Assembly: GCA_035555675.1 (NCBI GenBank)
Contig: DATMGH010000150.1
Coordinates: 52,218-116,217, forward strand
Length of the DNA: 64,000 nucleotides
Reading direction: 5' to 3'
Source: Solirubrobacter sp035555675
GTDB lineage: Bacteria; Actinomycetota; Thermoleophilia; Solirubrobacterales; Solirubrobacteraceae
The stretch's first letter is position 1. Each line of letters begins with the position of its first letter. Positions 50,300 to 57,226 of this stretch are shown here, piece after piece. A model generated the notes under the pieces. That model saw only the letters and a program-made list of their open reading frames with translations. It had not been told where the DNA came from and made no database searches. A program made the position numbers and the translations under genes.

Positions 50300-50641
50300 A
50301 TGATGGACGGCATGGAAGGATCCGTGCTCTGGCGCGCGGCGCTGCTGCAGGCGCTTTCGCTCGTGGTGGTCGCGCTCGTGCTCGGGACGCTGCTCGACAA
50401 GGAGTTCTTCCGCTCCTGGGGCTGGCTCGCCGGGCCGGGGGCGTGGGCCGCGTGCGCGCTGTTCACCGGCGCCGTGCTGCGGCTGCCGGCCGGCCCCGTG
50501 CTGCTCGGCGCGGCGCTCGCGGGGCTGCCGAGCCTGGTCAGCGTGTTCATCGGCGTGCACTGGCTCGGCGCGCCGTTCGGGGTCGCGCTCTTCGCCCTGT
50601 GGTGCGCGCGGCTGCGGCCTCGGAGCGTGGCGGTGGCCTGA
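50300..50641 (+). CDS. Small membrane protein (hypothetical)
   Basis: From ATG 50300 (alternatives 50303, 50312) the product has 113 residues and four hydrophobic segments: LWRAALLQALSLVVVALVLG, WLAGPGAWAACALFTGAVL, GPVLLGAALAGLPSLVSVFIG and WLGAPFGVALFALWCARL. There is no obvious functional motif. The stop TGA shares its A with the ATG of the following SDR gene (TGATG), so the two are translationally coupled. No family name is recalled. Confidence 0.65.
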   Translation: MMDGMEGSVLWRAALLQALSLVVVALVLGTLLDKEFFRSWGWLAGPGAWAACALFTGAVLRLPAGPVLLGAALAGLPSLVSVFIGVHWLGAPFGVALFALWCARLRPRSVAVA

Positions 50642-51387
50642 TGCACCTCGGGATCGAAGGGAAGGTCGCGCTCGTCACCGGCGGGTCGAAGGGGATCGGG
50701 CGCGGGATCGCCGAGGCCCTGCGGGCCGAGGGCGCGGAGGTGGCGCTGACGTCGCGCTCGGCCGAGCGGGCGCGGGACGCGGCGGCCGCGATCGGCGCGC
50801 GCGGGTACGCGTTCGACGCCGGCGACCTGGACGCGGTCGGGCCGCTGCTGGACGCCGTCGAAGCCGGCCTCGGCCCGATCGACATCTATATCGCCAACAC
50901 GGGCGGGCCGCCGGCCGGCGATCCACTCGGCTTCACGCGCGAGCAGTGGGAGGCGGCGCAGCGGACGCTCCTGCTGTCGCCGATGGCGATCCTGGCGCGG
51001 CTGCTGCCCGGGATGCGCGAGCGCGGGTTCGGGCGGGTGGTGGCGATCGGCTCGATGGCCGTCCGGGAGCCGATCGACGCGCTGCAGCTCTCCAACGCCC
51101 ACCGGCCGGGGCTCGTGACCGCGTTCAAGGTGCTCGCGCGCCAGGCGGCGCGCGACGGCGTCACGCTCAATCACGTGCATCCGGGCCGGATCGCGACCGA
51201 CCGGATGATCGACATGGCCGGCTCGCTGGCGGCGGCCGAGGCCGAGGCGCAGGAGACGATTCCGGCCGGGCGACTCGGGACGGTCGAGGAGCTCGCGGCC
51301 GCCGCCGTCTTCCTCTGCTCGCGGCAGGCGGGCTACGTCAACGGGACCTCGCTGTTGGTCGACGGCGCGCTGACCCGCAGCGCCTAG
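50641..51387 (+). CDS. SDR-family oxidoreductase without the canonical catalytic Tyr
   Basis: This 248-residue protein has the short-chain dehydrogenase fold: ALVTGGSKGIGRGIAEAL (cofactor loop), ALTSRSAER (Ser-Arg, NADP-type), YIANTGGPPAGD and the Ser in AIGSMAVREP. The usual Y-x-x-x-K is replaced by SNAHRPGLVTAFKVLA, where the Lys is kept but the Tyr position is Val. A subgroup of FabG-like proteins with an R-P-G-L motif is like this, so it may use another acid or be a non-classical member. Its stop TAG forms the start of the -10 of the following tRNA-Glu gene. Confidence 0.85.
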   Translation: MHLGIEGKVALVTGGSKGIGRGIAEALRAEGAEVALTSRSAERARDAAAAIGARGYAFDAGDLDAVGPLLDAVEAGLGPIDIYIANTGGPPAGDPLGFTREQWEAAQRTLLLSPMAILARLLPGMRERGFGRVVAIGSMAVREPIDALQLSNAHRPGLVTAFKVLARQAARDGVTLNHVHPGRIATDRMIDMAGSLAAAEAEAQETIPAGRLGTVEELAAAAVFLCSRQAGYVNGTSLLVDGALTRSA

Positions 51388-51390
51388 ACT
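51385..51390 (+). promoter_or_regulatory. -10 hexamer TAGACT of tRNA-Glu, overlapping the SDR stop codon
   Basis: TAGACT lies 9 nt before the first tRNA base (51400). TAG is simultaneously the stop codon of the SDR gene. Confidence 0.45.
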
Positions 51391-51399
51391 GTCCGGCGC

Positions 51400-51471
51400 G
51401 CCCCCATGGTGTAACGGTTAGCACGCGAGATTTTCAATCTCGTAGCGCGAGTTCGACTCTCGCTGGGGGTA
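51400..51471 (+). tRNA. tRNA-Glu (anticodon TTC)
   Basis: This 72-nt gene has acceptor GCCCCCA with TGGGGGT, anticodon stem CGAGA/TCTCG around TTTTCAA and T arm GCGAG-TTCGACT-CTCGC. The first pair is G-U. Discriminator A; no encoded CCA. Confidence 0.93.
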
Positions 51472-51472
51472 C

Positions 51473-51634
51473 TCAGTTCGCCTCGTCGGGCCAATGGCCG
51501 TGCACATCGAAGTACTCGCGGGCCTGCTCCTCGCGCTCCCGGTCGTGACGGTCCGTGAACAGGAAGTAGAGGATCGCCCCGCACATGGCGAGGCTGAGAA
51601 TGACGGCGATGGCCGCCCAGATCTCCTGGATCAT
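51473..51634 (-). CDS. Small single-TM protein (hypothetical)
   Basis: From ATG 51634 the product has 53 residues: a TM helix (IWAAIAVILSLAMCGAILYFLF) followed by a charged tail (TDRHDREREEQAREYFDVHG) ending HWPDEAN. The topology is N-out or N-in with a cytosolic amphipathic tail. The longer frame upstream is Arg-rich and runs into tRNA-Lys, so it is rejected. The stop codon lies 2 nt past the tRNA-Glu gene on the other strand. Function unknown. Confidence 0.6.
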   Translation of the reverse strand: MIQEIWAAIAVILSLAMCGAILYFLFTDRHDREREEQAREYFDVHGHWPDEAN

Positions 51635-51680
51635 CGCCGCCCATACTGACGGATCCGCGCGCCGCGCTCGTCGTGGCCTA

Positions 51681-51752
51681 TGCCGCCGGCAGGGATCGAA
51701 CCTGCGCACATCGGATTAAAAGTCCGTTGCTCTACCGCTGAGCTACGGCGGC
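51681..51752 (-). tRNA. tRNA-Lys (anticodon TTT)
   Basis: This 72-nt minus-strand gene has acceptor GCCGCCG with CGGCGGC, D arm GCTC/GAGC, anticodon stem ACGGA/TCCGA around CTTTTAA, T arm GCAGG-TTCGATC-CCTGC and discriminator A. TAGAGT (51765-51770, minus) is the probable -10. Confidence 0.95.
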
Positions 51753-51765
51753 CCGGTGGGTTCGA

Positions 51766-51792
51766 CTCTAGCGTGCACGCAGTACGCTAGCG
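51766..51792. promoter_or_regulatory. Inverted repeat between tRNA-Lys and the TetR gene (putative TetR operator)
   Basis: CTCTAGCGT and ACGCTAGCG form arms of nine bases with one mismatch around a 9-nt spacer. The site overlaps TAGAGT, the -10 of tRNA-Lys on the minus strand, and TACGCT (51783-51788), the -10 of the TetR gene 8 nt before its GTG. A dimeric TetR protein bound here could repress its own gene and might affect the tRNA. Confidence 0.5.
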
Positions 51793-51796
51793 CGAG

Positions 51797-52420
51797 GTGA
51801 GTGCTGGTGGAGTCGAGACGGGTGGCCGCCGGCGCCGGCGGACGCCCGAGGTGGCCGAGGCCGAGATCGTCGCGGCGGCGGAGTCGCTGCTGCGGGAGCG
51901 ACCGTTCCGCGAGTTGACGGTCGACGAGGTCATGCGCCGGACGGATCTGTCGCGGCCGTCGTTCTACGTCTACTTCCGCGACCGGCACCACCTGATCCTG
52001 CGCGTGGTCGAGCACCTGGGCGCGGAGCTGCGGACGATGTCGCAGCGCTGGTACACGGGCGCGGGTGACGGGCCGGCGCTCGCGCGTGAGGCGATGGAGG
52101 GCATCGTCGAGGTCTACGGCGAGCACGGGCCGGTGCTGCGCGCGCTCGCCGACGCCGCCAGCGACGACCGCGAGGTGGAGCGCGTGTACGGCGCGCTCGT
52201 GCAGTCGTTCATCGACGTGACCACGCACCACATCGAGGCCGAGATCGCCGCGGGGCGGGTGCTGCCGCTGGACCCGGCGGAGACCGCCCGGGCGCTCGTG
52301 TGGATGATGGAGCGCTACCTCAACCGCACGCTCGGACATTTGGGCGCCGAGACGCCGCGCGAGACCGTCACCGAAACGCTGACGACGATCTGGACGCGCG
52401 TGCTCTACGGGTCGGGCTGA
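51797..52420 (+). CDS. TetR/AcrR-family regulator
   Basis: The start is GTG 51797, with TACGCT 8 nt upstream; 207 residues. The N-terminal HTH reads AEIVAAAESLLRERPFRELTVDE, VMRRTDLSRPSFYVYFRDRHHLI, the standard TetR helix-turn-helix with S-x-x-x-x-Y-F. The C-terminal ligand domain is helical (LVWMMERYLNRTLGHLG), and the order of helices recalls the EthR-like subgroup. The ligand is unknown. It probably regulates itself through the adjacent inverted repeat. The non-coding repeat region follows its stop. Confidence 0.88.
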   Translation: MSAGGVETGGRRRRRTPEVAEAEIVAAAESLLRERPFRELTVDEVMRRTDLSRPSFYVYFRDRHHLILRVVEHLGAELRTMSQRWYTGAGDGPALAREAMEGIVEVYGEHGPVLRALADAASDDREVERVYGALVQSFIDVTTHHIEAEIAAGRVLPLDPAETARALVWMMERYLNRTLGHLGAETPRETVTETLTTIWTRVLYGSG

Positions 52421-52436
52421 GCCGGGGGCCGCCGCA

Positions 52437-52488
52437 GCGAACGGTCACGTTCTCGCCGCCAGCGCCAGAAAGTGACCACTCGCCGCGC
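52437..52488. repeat. 52-bp hairpin repeat, copy 1
   Basis: It begins GCGAACGGTCACGTTCT and ends AGAAAGTGACCACTCGC plus CGCGC. GGTCAC-G-TTCT (52443-52453) pairs with AGAA-A-GTGACC (52467-52477): ten pairs and one G-A mismatch around a 13-nt loop. The centre of the loop is CCAGCG. Confidence 0.85.
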
Positions 52489-52609
52489 ACAGGGGACGCG
52501 ACGTCAAGCGTGCGGCGACACGCGAGACGCGCAACCGCGTGCCACGCGCAACCGGGCGCGCCACCGCGACGAAACCCGCGGCACGGACGCGTCCGCGGCG
52601 ACCGGGGCG

Positions 52610-52661
52610 GCGAACGGTCACGTTCTCGCCGCCGGCGCCAGAAAGTGACCACTCGCCGCGC
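52610..52661. repeat. 52-bp hairpin repeat, copy 2
   Basis: Identical to copy 1 except in the loop centre (CCGGCG). The hairpin occupies 52616-52650. Confidence 0.85.
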
Positions 52662-52767
52662 CCGCGGGACGCGACGTAGAACGTGGCGGCGACACGCGAC
52701 ACGCGCAACCGGGCGCGTCGCCACGACGGAGCCCGCGGCGCGAACGCACCCGCGGCTGCGCCGCGCA

Positions 52768-52819
52768 GCGAACGGTCACGTTCTCGCCGCCAACGCCAGA
52801 AAGTGACCACTCGCCGCGC
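52768..52819. repeat. 52-bp hairpin repeat, copy 3
   Basis: Identical to copies 1 and 2 except in the loop centre (CCAACG). The hairpin occupies 52774-52808. It is the copy closest to the purH stop codon (158 bp away). Confidence 0.85.
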
Positions 52820-52966
52820 ACGCGCACGGGACGCGCGGACATGAGCGCAGCGACGCGCGGGACGCACGGACACGCGCCACGACGCGCGGGGCGCGCGGAC
52901 CCGAGCGCGGCAACGCGCGGCGCGGCGACGCGCGGGCGTTGCGGCGCTCGGCGTGGCCGCGCGGGT

Positions 52967-54571
52967 CTAGTGCTTGAAGTGCCGGCGGCGGGTGAAGACC
53001 ATGCTGATGCCCGCCTCGTCGGCCGCCGCGACGACCGCCGGATCGGCCTTGGAGCCGCCCGGCTGGATGATCGTGGTGATGCCCGCGTCGACCGCGAGCT
53101 GTGGGCCGTCGGTGAACGGGAAGAACGCGTCCGACGCCATCGCCGCGCCGTGCAGGGAGGAGCCGGCGTCGCGGGCCTTCTCGATCGCCAGGCGGACGGA
53201 GTCCACGCGGCTCATCTGGCCCGCGCCGATCCCGACCGAGGCGAGGTCGTTGGCCAGCACGATCGCGTTCGAGCGCACGTGCTTGCACACCTTCCAGGCG
53301 AAGAGCATCTCGCCCCACTCGGCCTCGGTCGGCTTGCGCTCGGTGACGACCTGCATCTCCGTGCGGTCCTCGAGCCCGAGGTCGCGGTCCTGCACCAGCA
53401 GGCCGCCCATGACGCGCTTGACGTCGCGCTCGGCGACGTTGAGCTTGCGGCGCTCGCCGTCCTCGAGGATGCGCATGTTCGGCTTGGTCGAGAGCCGCTC
53501 GACCGCCTCGTCGGTGTAGGACGGAGCGATGATGACCTCGCAGAACTGCTTGAGCAGCGCCTCCGCGAACGCGGCGTCGATCTCCCGGTTGACGCAGATC
53601 ACGCCGCCGAACGCCGACAGCGGGTCGCACGCGAAGGCCGCGGTGTAGGCCTCCAGCACCGAGCCGCCGACGGCCACGCCGCACGGGTTGTTGTGCTTGA
53701 TGATCGCGCAGGCCGGCAGCTCGAACTCGCCCACCAGCAACCGAGCGGAGTTCAGGTCCATGACGTTGTTGAACGACAGCTCCTTGCCGCCCAGCTGGCG
53801 CACCATCGAGAGCACGTGCATGCGCACGCCCGACTGCGAGTAGTACGCGGCGCGCTGGTGCGGGTTCTCGCCGTACGCGAGGTCGGTGACCTTCTCGTAG
53901 GCGTGCAGCAGCAGCGGCGGGAAATCGTCCTGCTTCTCGATGAACCAGCGCGAGATCGCGCTGTCGTAGCGGGCCGTGTAGGAGAACGCCTCGGCGGCGA
54001 GCGACTCGCGGGTGCCGAGCGACAGCCGCCCGTCGGTGTCCTTGAGCTCCTGCAGGACGGCGTCGTAGCTCGCCGGGTTGACCACGACCGCGCTGAACGC
54101 GAAGTTCTTCGCCGCCGCGCGGATCATCGTCGGGCCGCCGATGTCGATGTTCTCGATCACCTCGTGCTCGGTCGCCCCGCGGCGGGCGGCGGTCGCCTCG
54201 AACGGGTAGAGGTTCACGCAGACGAGGTCGACGAACTCGACGTCGTGCGCGGCCGCGGCCTCCATGTGCGCGGGGTTGTCGCGCAGCGCCAGCAGGCCCG
54301 CGTAGAGCTTCGGGTGCAGCGTCTTGACGCGCCCGTCCATGATCTCCGGGAACCCGGTGAAGTCCTCGATCGCGCGCACTTCGAGCCCGGCGTCGCGCAG
54401 GGCGGCCGCGGTGCCGCCGGTCGACACCAGCTCGATCCCGAGGCCGGCCAGGCCGCGCGCGAAGTCGACGATGCCGATCTTGTCCGACACCGACAGCAGC
54501 GCGCGCCGCACCTTCACTTCGCCCGGCTGCACCATCGTCTCCATCGAGCCGCTGACGATACTCACCTTCAC
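52967..54571 (-). CDS. purH: Bifunctional AICAR formyltransferase/IMP cyclohydrolase
   Basis: This 534-residue protein makes the last two steps to IMP. The N-terminal cyclohydrolase (about 20-165) has RRALLSVSDKIGIVDFARGL, STGGTAAALRDAGL, VKTLHPKLYAGLL and IDIGGPTMIRAAAKN. The C-terminal transformylase has ENPHQRAAYY, CAIIKHNNPCGVA with the Lys-His pair, and AMASDAFFPFTDG. It ends RRRHFKH. The start is GTG 54571, overlapping purN by 4 nt. It is the last gene of recQ-purN-purH, followed by the repeat region. Confidence 0.95.
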   Translation of the reverse strand: MKVSIVSGSMETMVQPGEVKVRRALLSVSDKIGIVDFARGLAGLGIELVSTGGTAAALRDAGLEVRAIEDFTGFPEIMDGRVKTLHPKLYAGLLALRDNPAHMEAAAAHDVEFVDLVCVNLYPFEATAARRGATEHEVIENIDIGGPTMIRAAAKNFAFSAVVVNPASYDAVLQELKDTDGRLSLGTRESLAAEAFSYTARYDSAISRWFIEKQDDFPPLLLHAYEKVTDLAYGENPHQRAAYYSQSGVRMHVLSMVRQLGGKELSFNNVMDLNSARLLVGEFELPACAIIKHNNPCGVAVGGSVLEAYTAAFACDPLSAFGGVICVNREIDAAFAEALLKQFCEVIIAPSYTDEAVERLSTKPNMRILEDGERRKLNVAERDVKRVMGGLLVQDRDLGLEDRTEMQVVTERKPTEAEWGEMLFAWKVCKHVRSNAIVLANDLASVGIGAGQMSRVDSVRLAIEKARDAGSSLHGAAMASDAFFPFTDGPQLAVDAGITTIIQPGGSKADPAVVAAADEAGISMVFTRRRHFKH

Positions 54572-55191
54572 GAGCCTCCGACCAGAACGCGCCGCGGGTG
54601 GGATGGATCCGGACGGACGGCCCCGCCGGCGATCAGCCGTACCGCTCCGGTCAATAGGTCGTGCTCGATCGGCCGCAGCGCCGCGCGCACCGTCTCGGCG
54701 TCCGTCGCCTCGGGCAGCTCGACCGCGCGCTGCGCGATGATCGGGCCGGAGTCGACACCTTCGTCGACGAAGTGGACGGTGACGCCGAACACCTTCACAC
54801 CGTAGTCCAGCGCCTGCTCGACGGCGCGCACGCCCGGGAACGCGGGCAACAGCGCCGGGTGGACGTTGATGACGCGCAGCGGGAACGCCGCCAGGAACGC
54901 GGGGCTGACGAGCTGCATGTAGCCCGCGAGCACGACGAGCTCCACGTCCTGCTCGGTGAGCCAGGCGGCCATGGCGGCGTCGCGCGCCGTGCGGTCGGCG
55001 TAGTCGGCGGCGGGGAACGCGTGCGTGGCGAGGCCGAGCGCGCGACCGCGCGCCAGCGCCTGGGCGGCGGGCTTGTCCGAGCCGACGGCGACCACGTCGG
55101 CCTCGCGCCCGTGGACGCGCTCGAGGATCGCCTGCAGGTTGGTGCCCGCGCCCGAAGCGAGCACGCCGACGCGGAGCCGGGAGGAGGTCAC
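54568..55191 (-). CDS. purN: Phosphoribosylglycinamide formyltransferase
   Basis: The start is GTG 55191; 207 residues. RVGVLASGAGTNLQAIL binds the phosphoribosyl substrate, and VVLAGYMQLVSPAFL leads to the catalytic Asn-His-Asp set (RVINVHPALLPAFPG, HFVDEGVDSGPII). It uses 10-formyl-THF to formylate GAR in purine synthesis. Its start lies in the recQ stop codon (GTGA) and its end in the purH start, so the three genes are tightly coupled. Confidence 0.94.
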   Translation of the reverse strand: MTSSRLRVGVLASGAGTNLQAILERVHGREADVVAVGSDKPAAQALARGRALGLATHAFPAADYADRTARDAAMAAWLTEQDVELVVLAGYMQLVSPAFLAAFPLRVINVHPALLPAFPGVRAVEQALDYGVKVFGVTVHFVDEGVDSGPIIAQRAVELPEATDAETVRAALRPIEHDLLTGAVRLIAGGAVRPDPSHPRRVLVGGS

Positions 55192-57164
55192 GGTGCCTCC
55201 GCGTGGGTGGGCGCGGAGACGCGCGCGGCGCCGCGCCGCGAAGCCGCGGGGTCGGACGACGAGGCCGCGCGGGCAGGCGGCGACGCTGCGGGGGCGGGCG
55301 ACGCGGACGCGGACGGGTGCGACGACGCCGGGGCGGGCGCGACGGTGAGGCGCGCGAAGCGGCCGCCGCTCGAGACCAGGCGGCCGGAGGCGAGCAGCGC
55401 GTCGACAGCCGCGAGCAGCGCCTCTGGGCGCTCGTCGCGGTACGCGCCGTAGTGCGGGAGCCCGTCGTAGGAGTGCTCGAGGATCGGCTTCGAGCGCGCG
55501 CCGCGCAGGACCTCGACCACGCGCGTGCGCCCGATGCCGGGCAGCGCGCGCGCCACGATCTCGACGATCGCGCCCTCCAGACCGATCTCCGGGGCCAGTG
55601 CCGCCTGACGGACCTCGGCCTCCTCCGGCACGGGCACCGGATCGCAGACGTCGCAGCACGGGCCGCTCGGGGCCGGAGACGAGCGGTCGCCGAAGTGGCG
55701 CAGGATCCCGCGCCGGCGGCAGCCGTCCCCCTCCACCCACGCCCACACCGACCGGTACTGGCGCCAGCGCACGCGCGTGCCCTCCTGCGCCGCCGCGCGG
55801 CAGACCGCCAGCGACCGCGCGCCCCAGGTGCCGAGGTAGCGGCCGACGAAGCGGTCCGGCGGCGACGGGTCCGGCTGCACGACGCCGGCGCGCGCCAGGA
55901 AGCCGAAGACGGCGCGCACCGCGTCCTCCTCCCCCTCCGCCGCCAGCGCGCTCAGGTGCAGGTTGAAGTGCGGGTCGGCGGCCTTCACGATCGCCCGCGC
56001 GACGCGCTTGAGCAGGTCCTCCCCGACCTCCGAGCGCTCGATGAAGAACACGTGCAGCCCCTTGTCCCGCGCCGTCGGGAACAGCAGGCAGCGAGCGGGG
56101 AGCCCGTCGCGCCCCGCGCGGCCGGCCTCCTGGTAGTAGGCCTCCAGCGAGCTCGGCACCGACTCGTGGCAGACCGTCCGCACGTCCGGCTTGTCGACGC
56201 CCATCCCGAACGCGTTCGTGGCCACGACGACCTGCGCCGCGCCCGACATGAAGCGCCGCTGGACGCTCGCGCGGGCGTCGCGCGCGAGCCCCGCGTGGTA
56301 CGGGAGCGCCTCGACCCCCAGCTCGACGCCGAGCCGCTCCGCCAGCCGCTCGGACTCCGAGCGCGTGCCGGTGTAGACGATCGCCGGCAGCGCGCCGGCC
56401 TCCGACAGGGCGCCCGCGATCCGCCGCGCCACCACGTCCTTGCTCGGGCAGGGCACGACCGAGAACGTCAGGTTCGGCCGGTCGAACCCTGTCGCCACGT
56501 GCAGCGGCTCCCGCAGCCCGAGCCGCGACACGATGTCGGCCGCCACCTCCGGCGTGGCGGTCGCCGTCGAAGCCAGGATCGCCTCCGCGCCGAGCCAGCG
56601 CGCCGCGTCCGCGAGCCGGAAGTACTCGGGCCGGAAGTCGTGCCCCCACTGCGAGACACAGTGCGCCTCGTCGACCACGAACAGGCCGACGTCCACCCCG
56701 CGCAGACGCTCCATGAACCCCGGCGACGCGAACCGCTCCGGCGCCACGTAGAGCAGCCGCACCTGTCCGGACAGCGCGTGGTCGACCGCCAGCCGGTTCG
56801 CGCGCGCCGTCTGCAGCCCGTTGACCAGCGCCACGCGCCCGGGCGCCACGGCCTCCAGCGACGCCACCTGGTCCTGCATCAGCGAGACCAGCGGCGAGAC
56901 CACCAGCGTCAGGTCCGTCCGCATCAGGGCCGGCAGCTGGTAGCAGAGCGACTTGCCCGAGCCGGTGGGCATCACCACCAGCACGTCGCGCCCGGCCCGG
57001 GCGGCCTCGACCGCCTCCCGCTGCCCCGGGCGAAACCCCGGGAAGCCGAACAGCTCGTGCAACGCCCCGTCGACGTCGGCGGACGACGCGACGGGCACGC
57101 GCGGTACGCGCCCGTCGGCCTCTCCCAGATCCAACGACGTCTGTTCCTCGAAGGCGAGCGACAC
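55188..57164 (-). CDS. recQ: RecQ-family ATP-dependent DNA helicase
   Basis: This 658-residue protein has the helicase core with FRPGQREAVEAA (motif 0), VMPTGSGKSLCYQLPAL (Walker A), VVDEAHCVSQWGHDFRPEY (DEAH and aromatic-rich loop), STATATP, ATNAFGMGVDKPDVR and YYQEAGRAGRDG. The zinc-binding region has four Cys (DGCRRRG ... GPCCDVCD), and a winged-helix part follows. No clear HRDC domain is seen; instead the last ~60 residues are Ala/Ser/Pro-rich. TAAGGT (57174-57179, minus) ends 9 nt before the GTG start. Unusually it leads a purine-gene operon. Confidence 0.92.
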   Translation of the reverse strand: MSLAFEEQTSLDLGEADGRVPRVPVASSADVDGALHELFGFPGFRPGQREAVEAARAGRDVLVVMPTGSGKSLCYQLPALMRTDLTLVVSPLVSLMQDQVASLEAVAPGRVALVNGLQTARANRLAVDHALSGQVRLLYVAPERFASPGFMERLRGVDVGLFVVDEAHCVSQWGHDFRPEYFRLADAARWLGAEAILASTATATPEVAADIVSRLGLREPLHVATGFDRPNLTFSVVPCPSKDVVARRIAGALSEAGALPAIVYTGTRSESERLAERLGVELGVEALPYHAGLARDARASVQRRFMSGAAQVVVATNAFGMGVDKPDVRTVCHESVPSSLEAYYQEAGRAGRDGLPARCLLFPTARDKGLHVFFIERSEVGEDLLKRVARAIVKAADPHFNLHLSALAAEGEEDAVRAVFGFLARAGVVQPDPSPPDRFVGRYLGTWGARSLAVCRAAAQEGTRVRWRQYRSVWAWVEGDGCRRRGILRHFGDRSSPAPSGPCCDVCDPVPVPEEAEVRQAALAPEIGLEGAIVEIVARALPGIGRTRVVEVLRGARSKPILEHSYDGLPHYGAYRDERPEALLAAVDALLASGRLVSSGGRFARLTVAPAPASSHPSASASPAPAASPPARAASSSDPAASRRGAARVSAPTHAEAP

Positions 57165-57173
57165 GGGCTGGCG

Positions 57174-57179
57174 ACCTTA
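57174..57179 (-). promoter_or_regulatory. -10-like TAAGGT of the recQ-purN-purH operon
   Basis: On the minus strand the hexamer is followed by 9 nt and GTG 57164, consistent with a leaderless transcript. Confidence 0.45.
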
Positions 57180-57226
57180 TCGCCAGGCCCGGTCGCAACG
57201 CCGGTTTTCAACAGTTAAGTTGCAGT

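Larger units (their letters stand above)
52421..52966. other. 546-bp non-coding region with a three-copy hairpin repeat array
   Basis: Between the TetR stop and the purH stop there is no credible gene. The region holds three near-identical 52-bp elements (listed separately) set in a longer degenerate unit. Copies 1 and 2 also share about 50 bp downstream (GGGACGCGACGT through GGCGACACGCGA to ACGCGCAACCG), which decays after copy 3. The rest (52820-52966) is low-complexity CG/GCGC sequence. The start-to-start distances are 173 and 158 bp. Confidence 0.8.

Noticed and set aside
52437..52819. CRISPR array
   Set aside because: Three 52-bp repeats spaced by over 100 bp of related, degenerate sequence do not match CRISPR repeat and spacer sizes, the spacers are not unique, and no cas genes are present.
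52445..52873. Minus-strand ORFs in the repeat region with recurring peptides such as GGENVTVR
   Set aside because: The three repeat copies fall in different frames (spacings 173 and 158 are not multiples of 3), so no single protein carries the repeated peptide.
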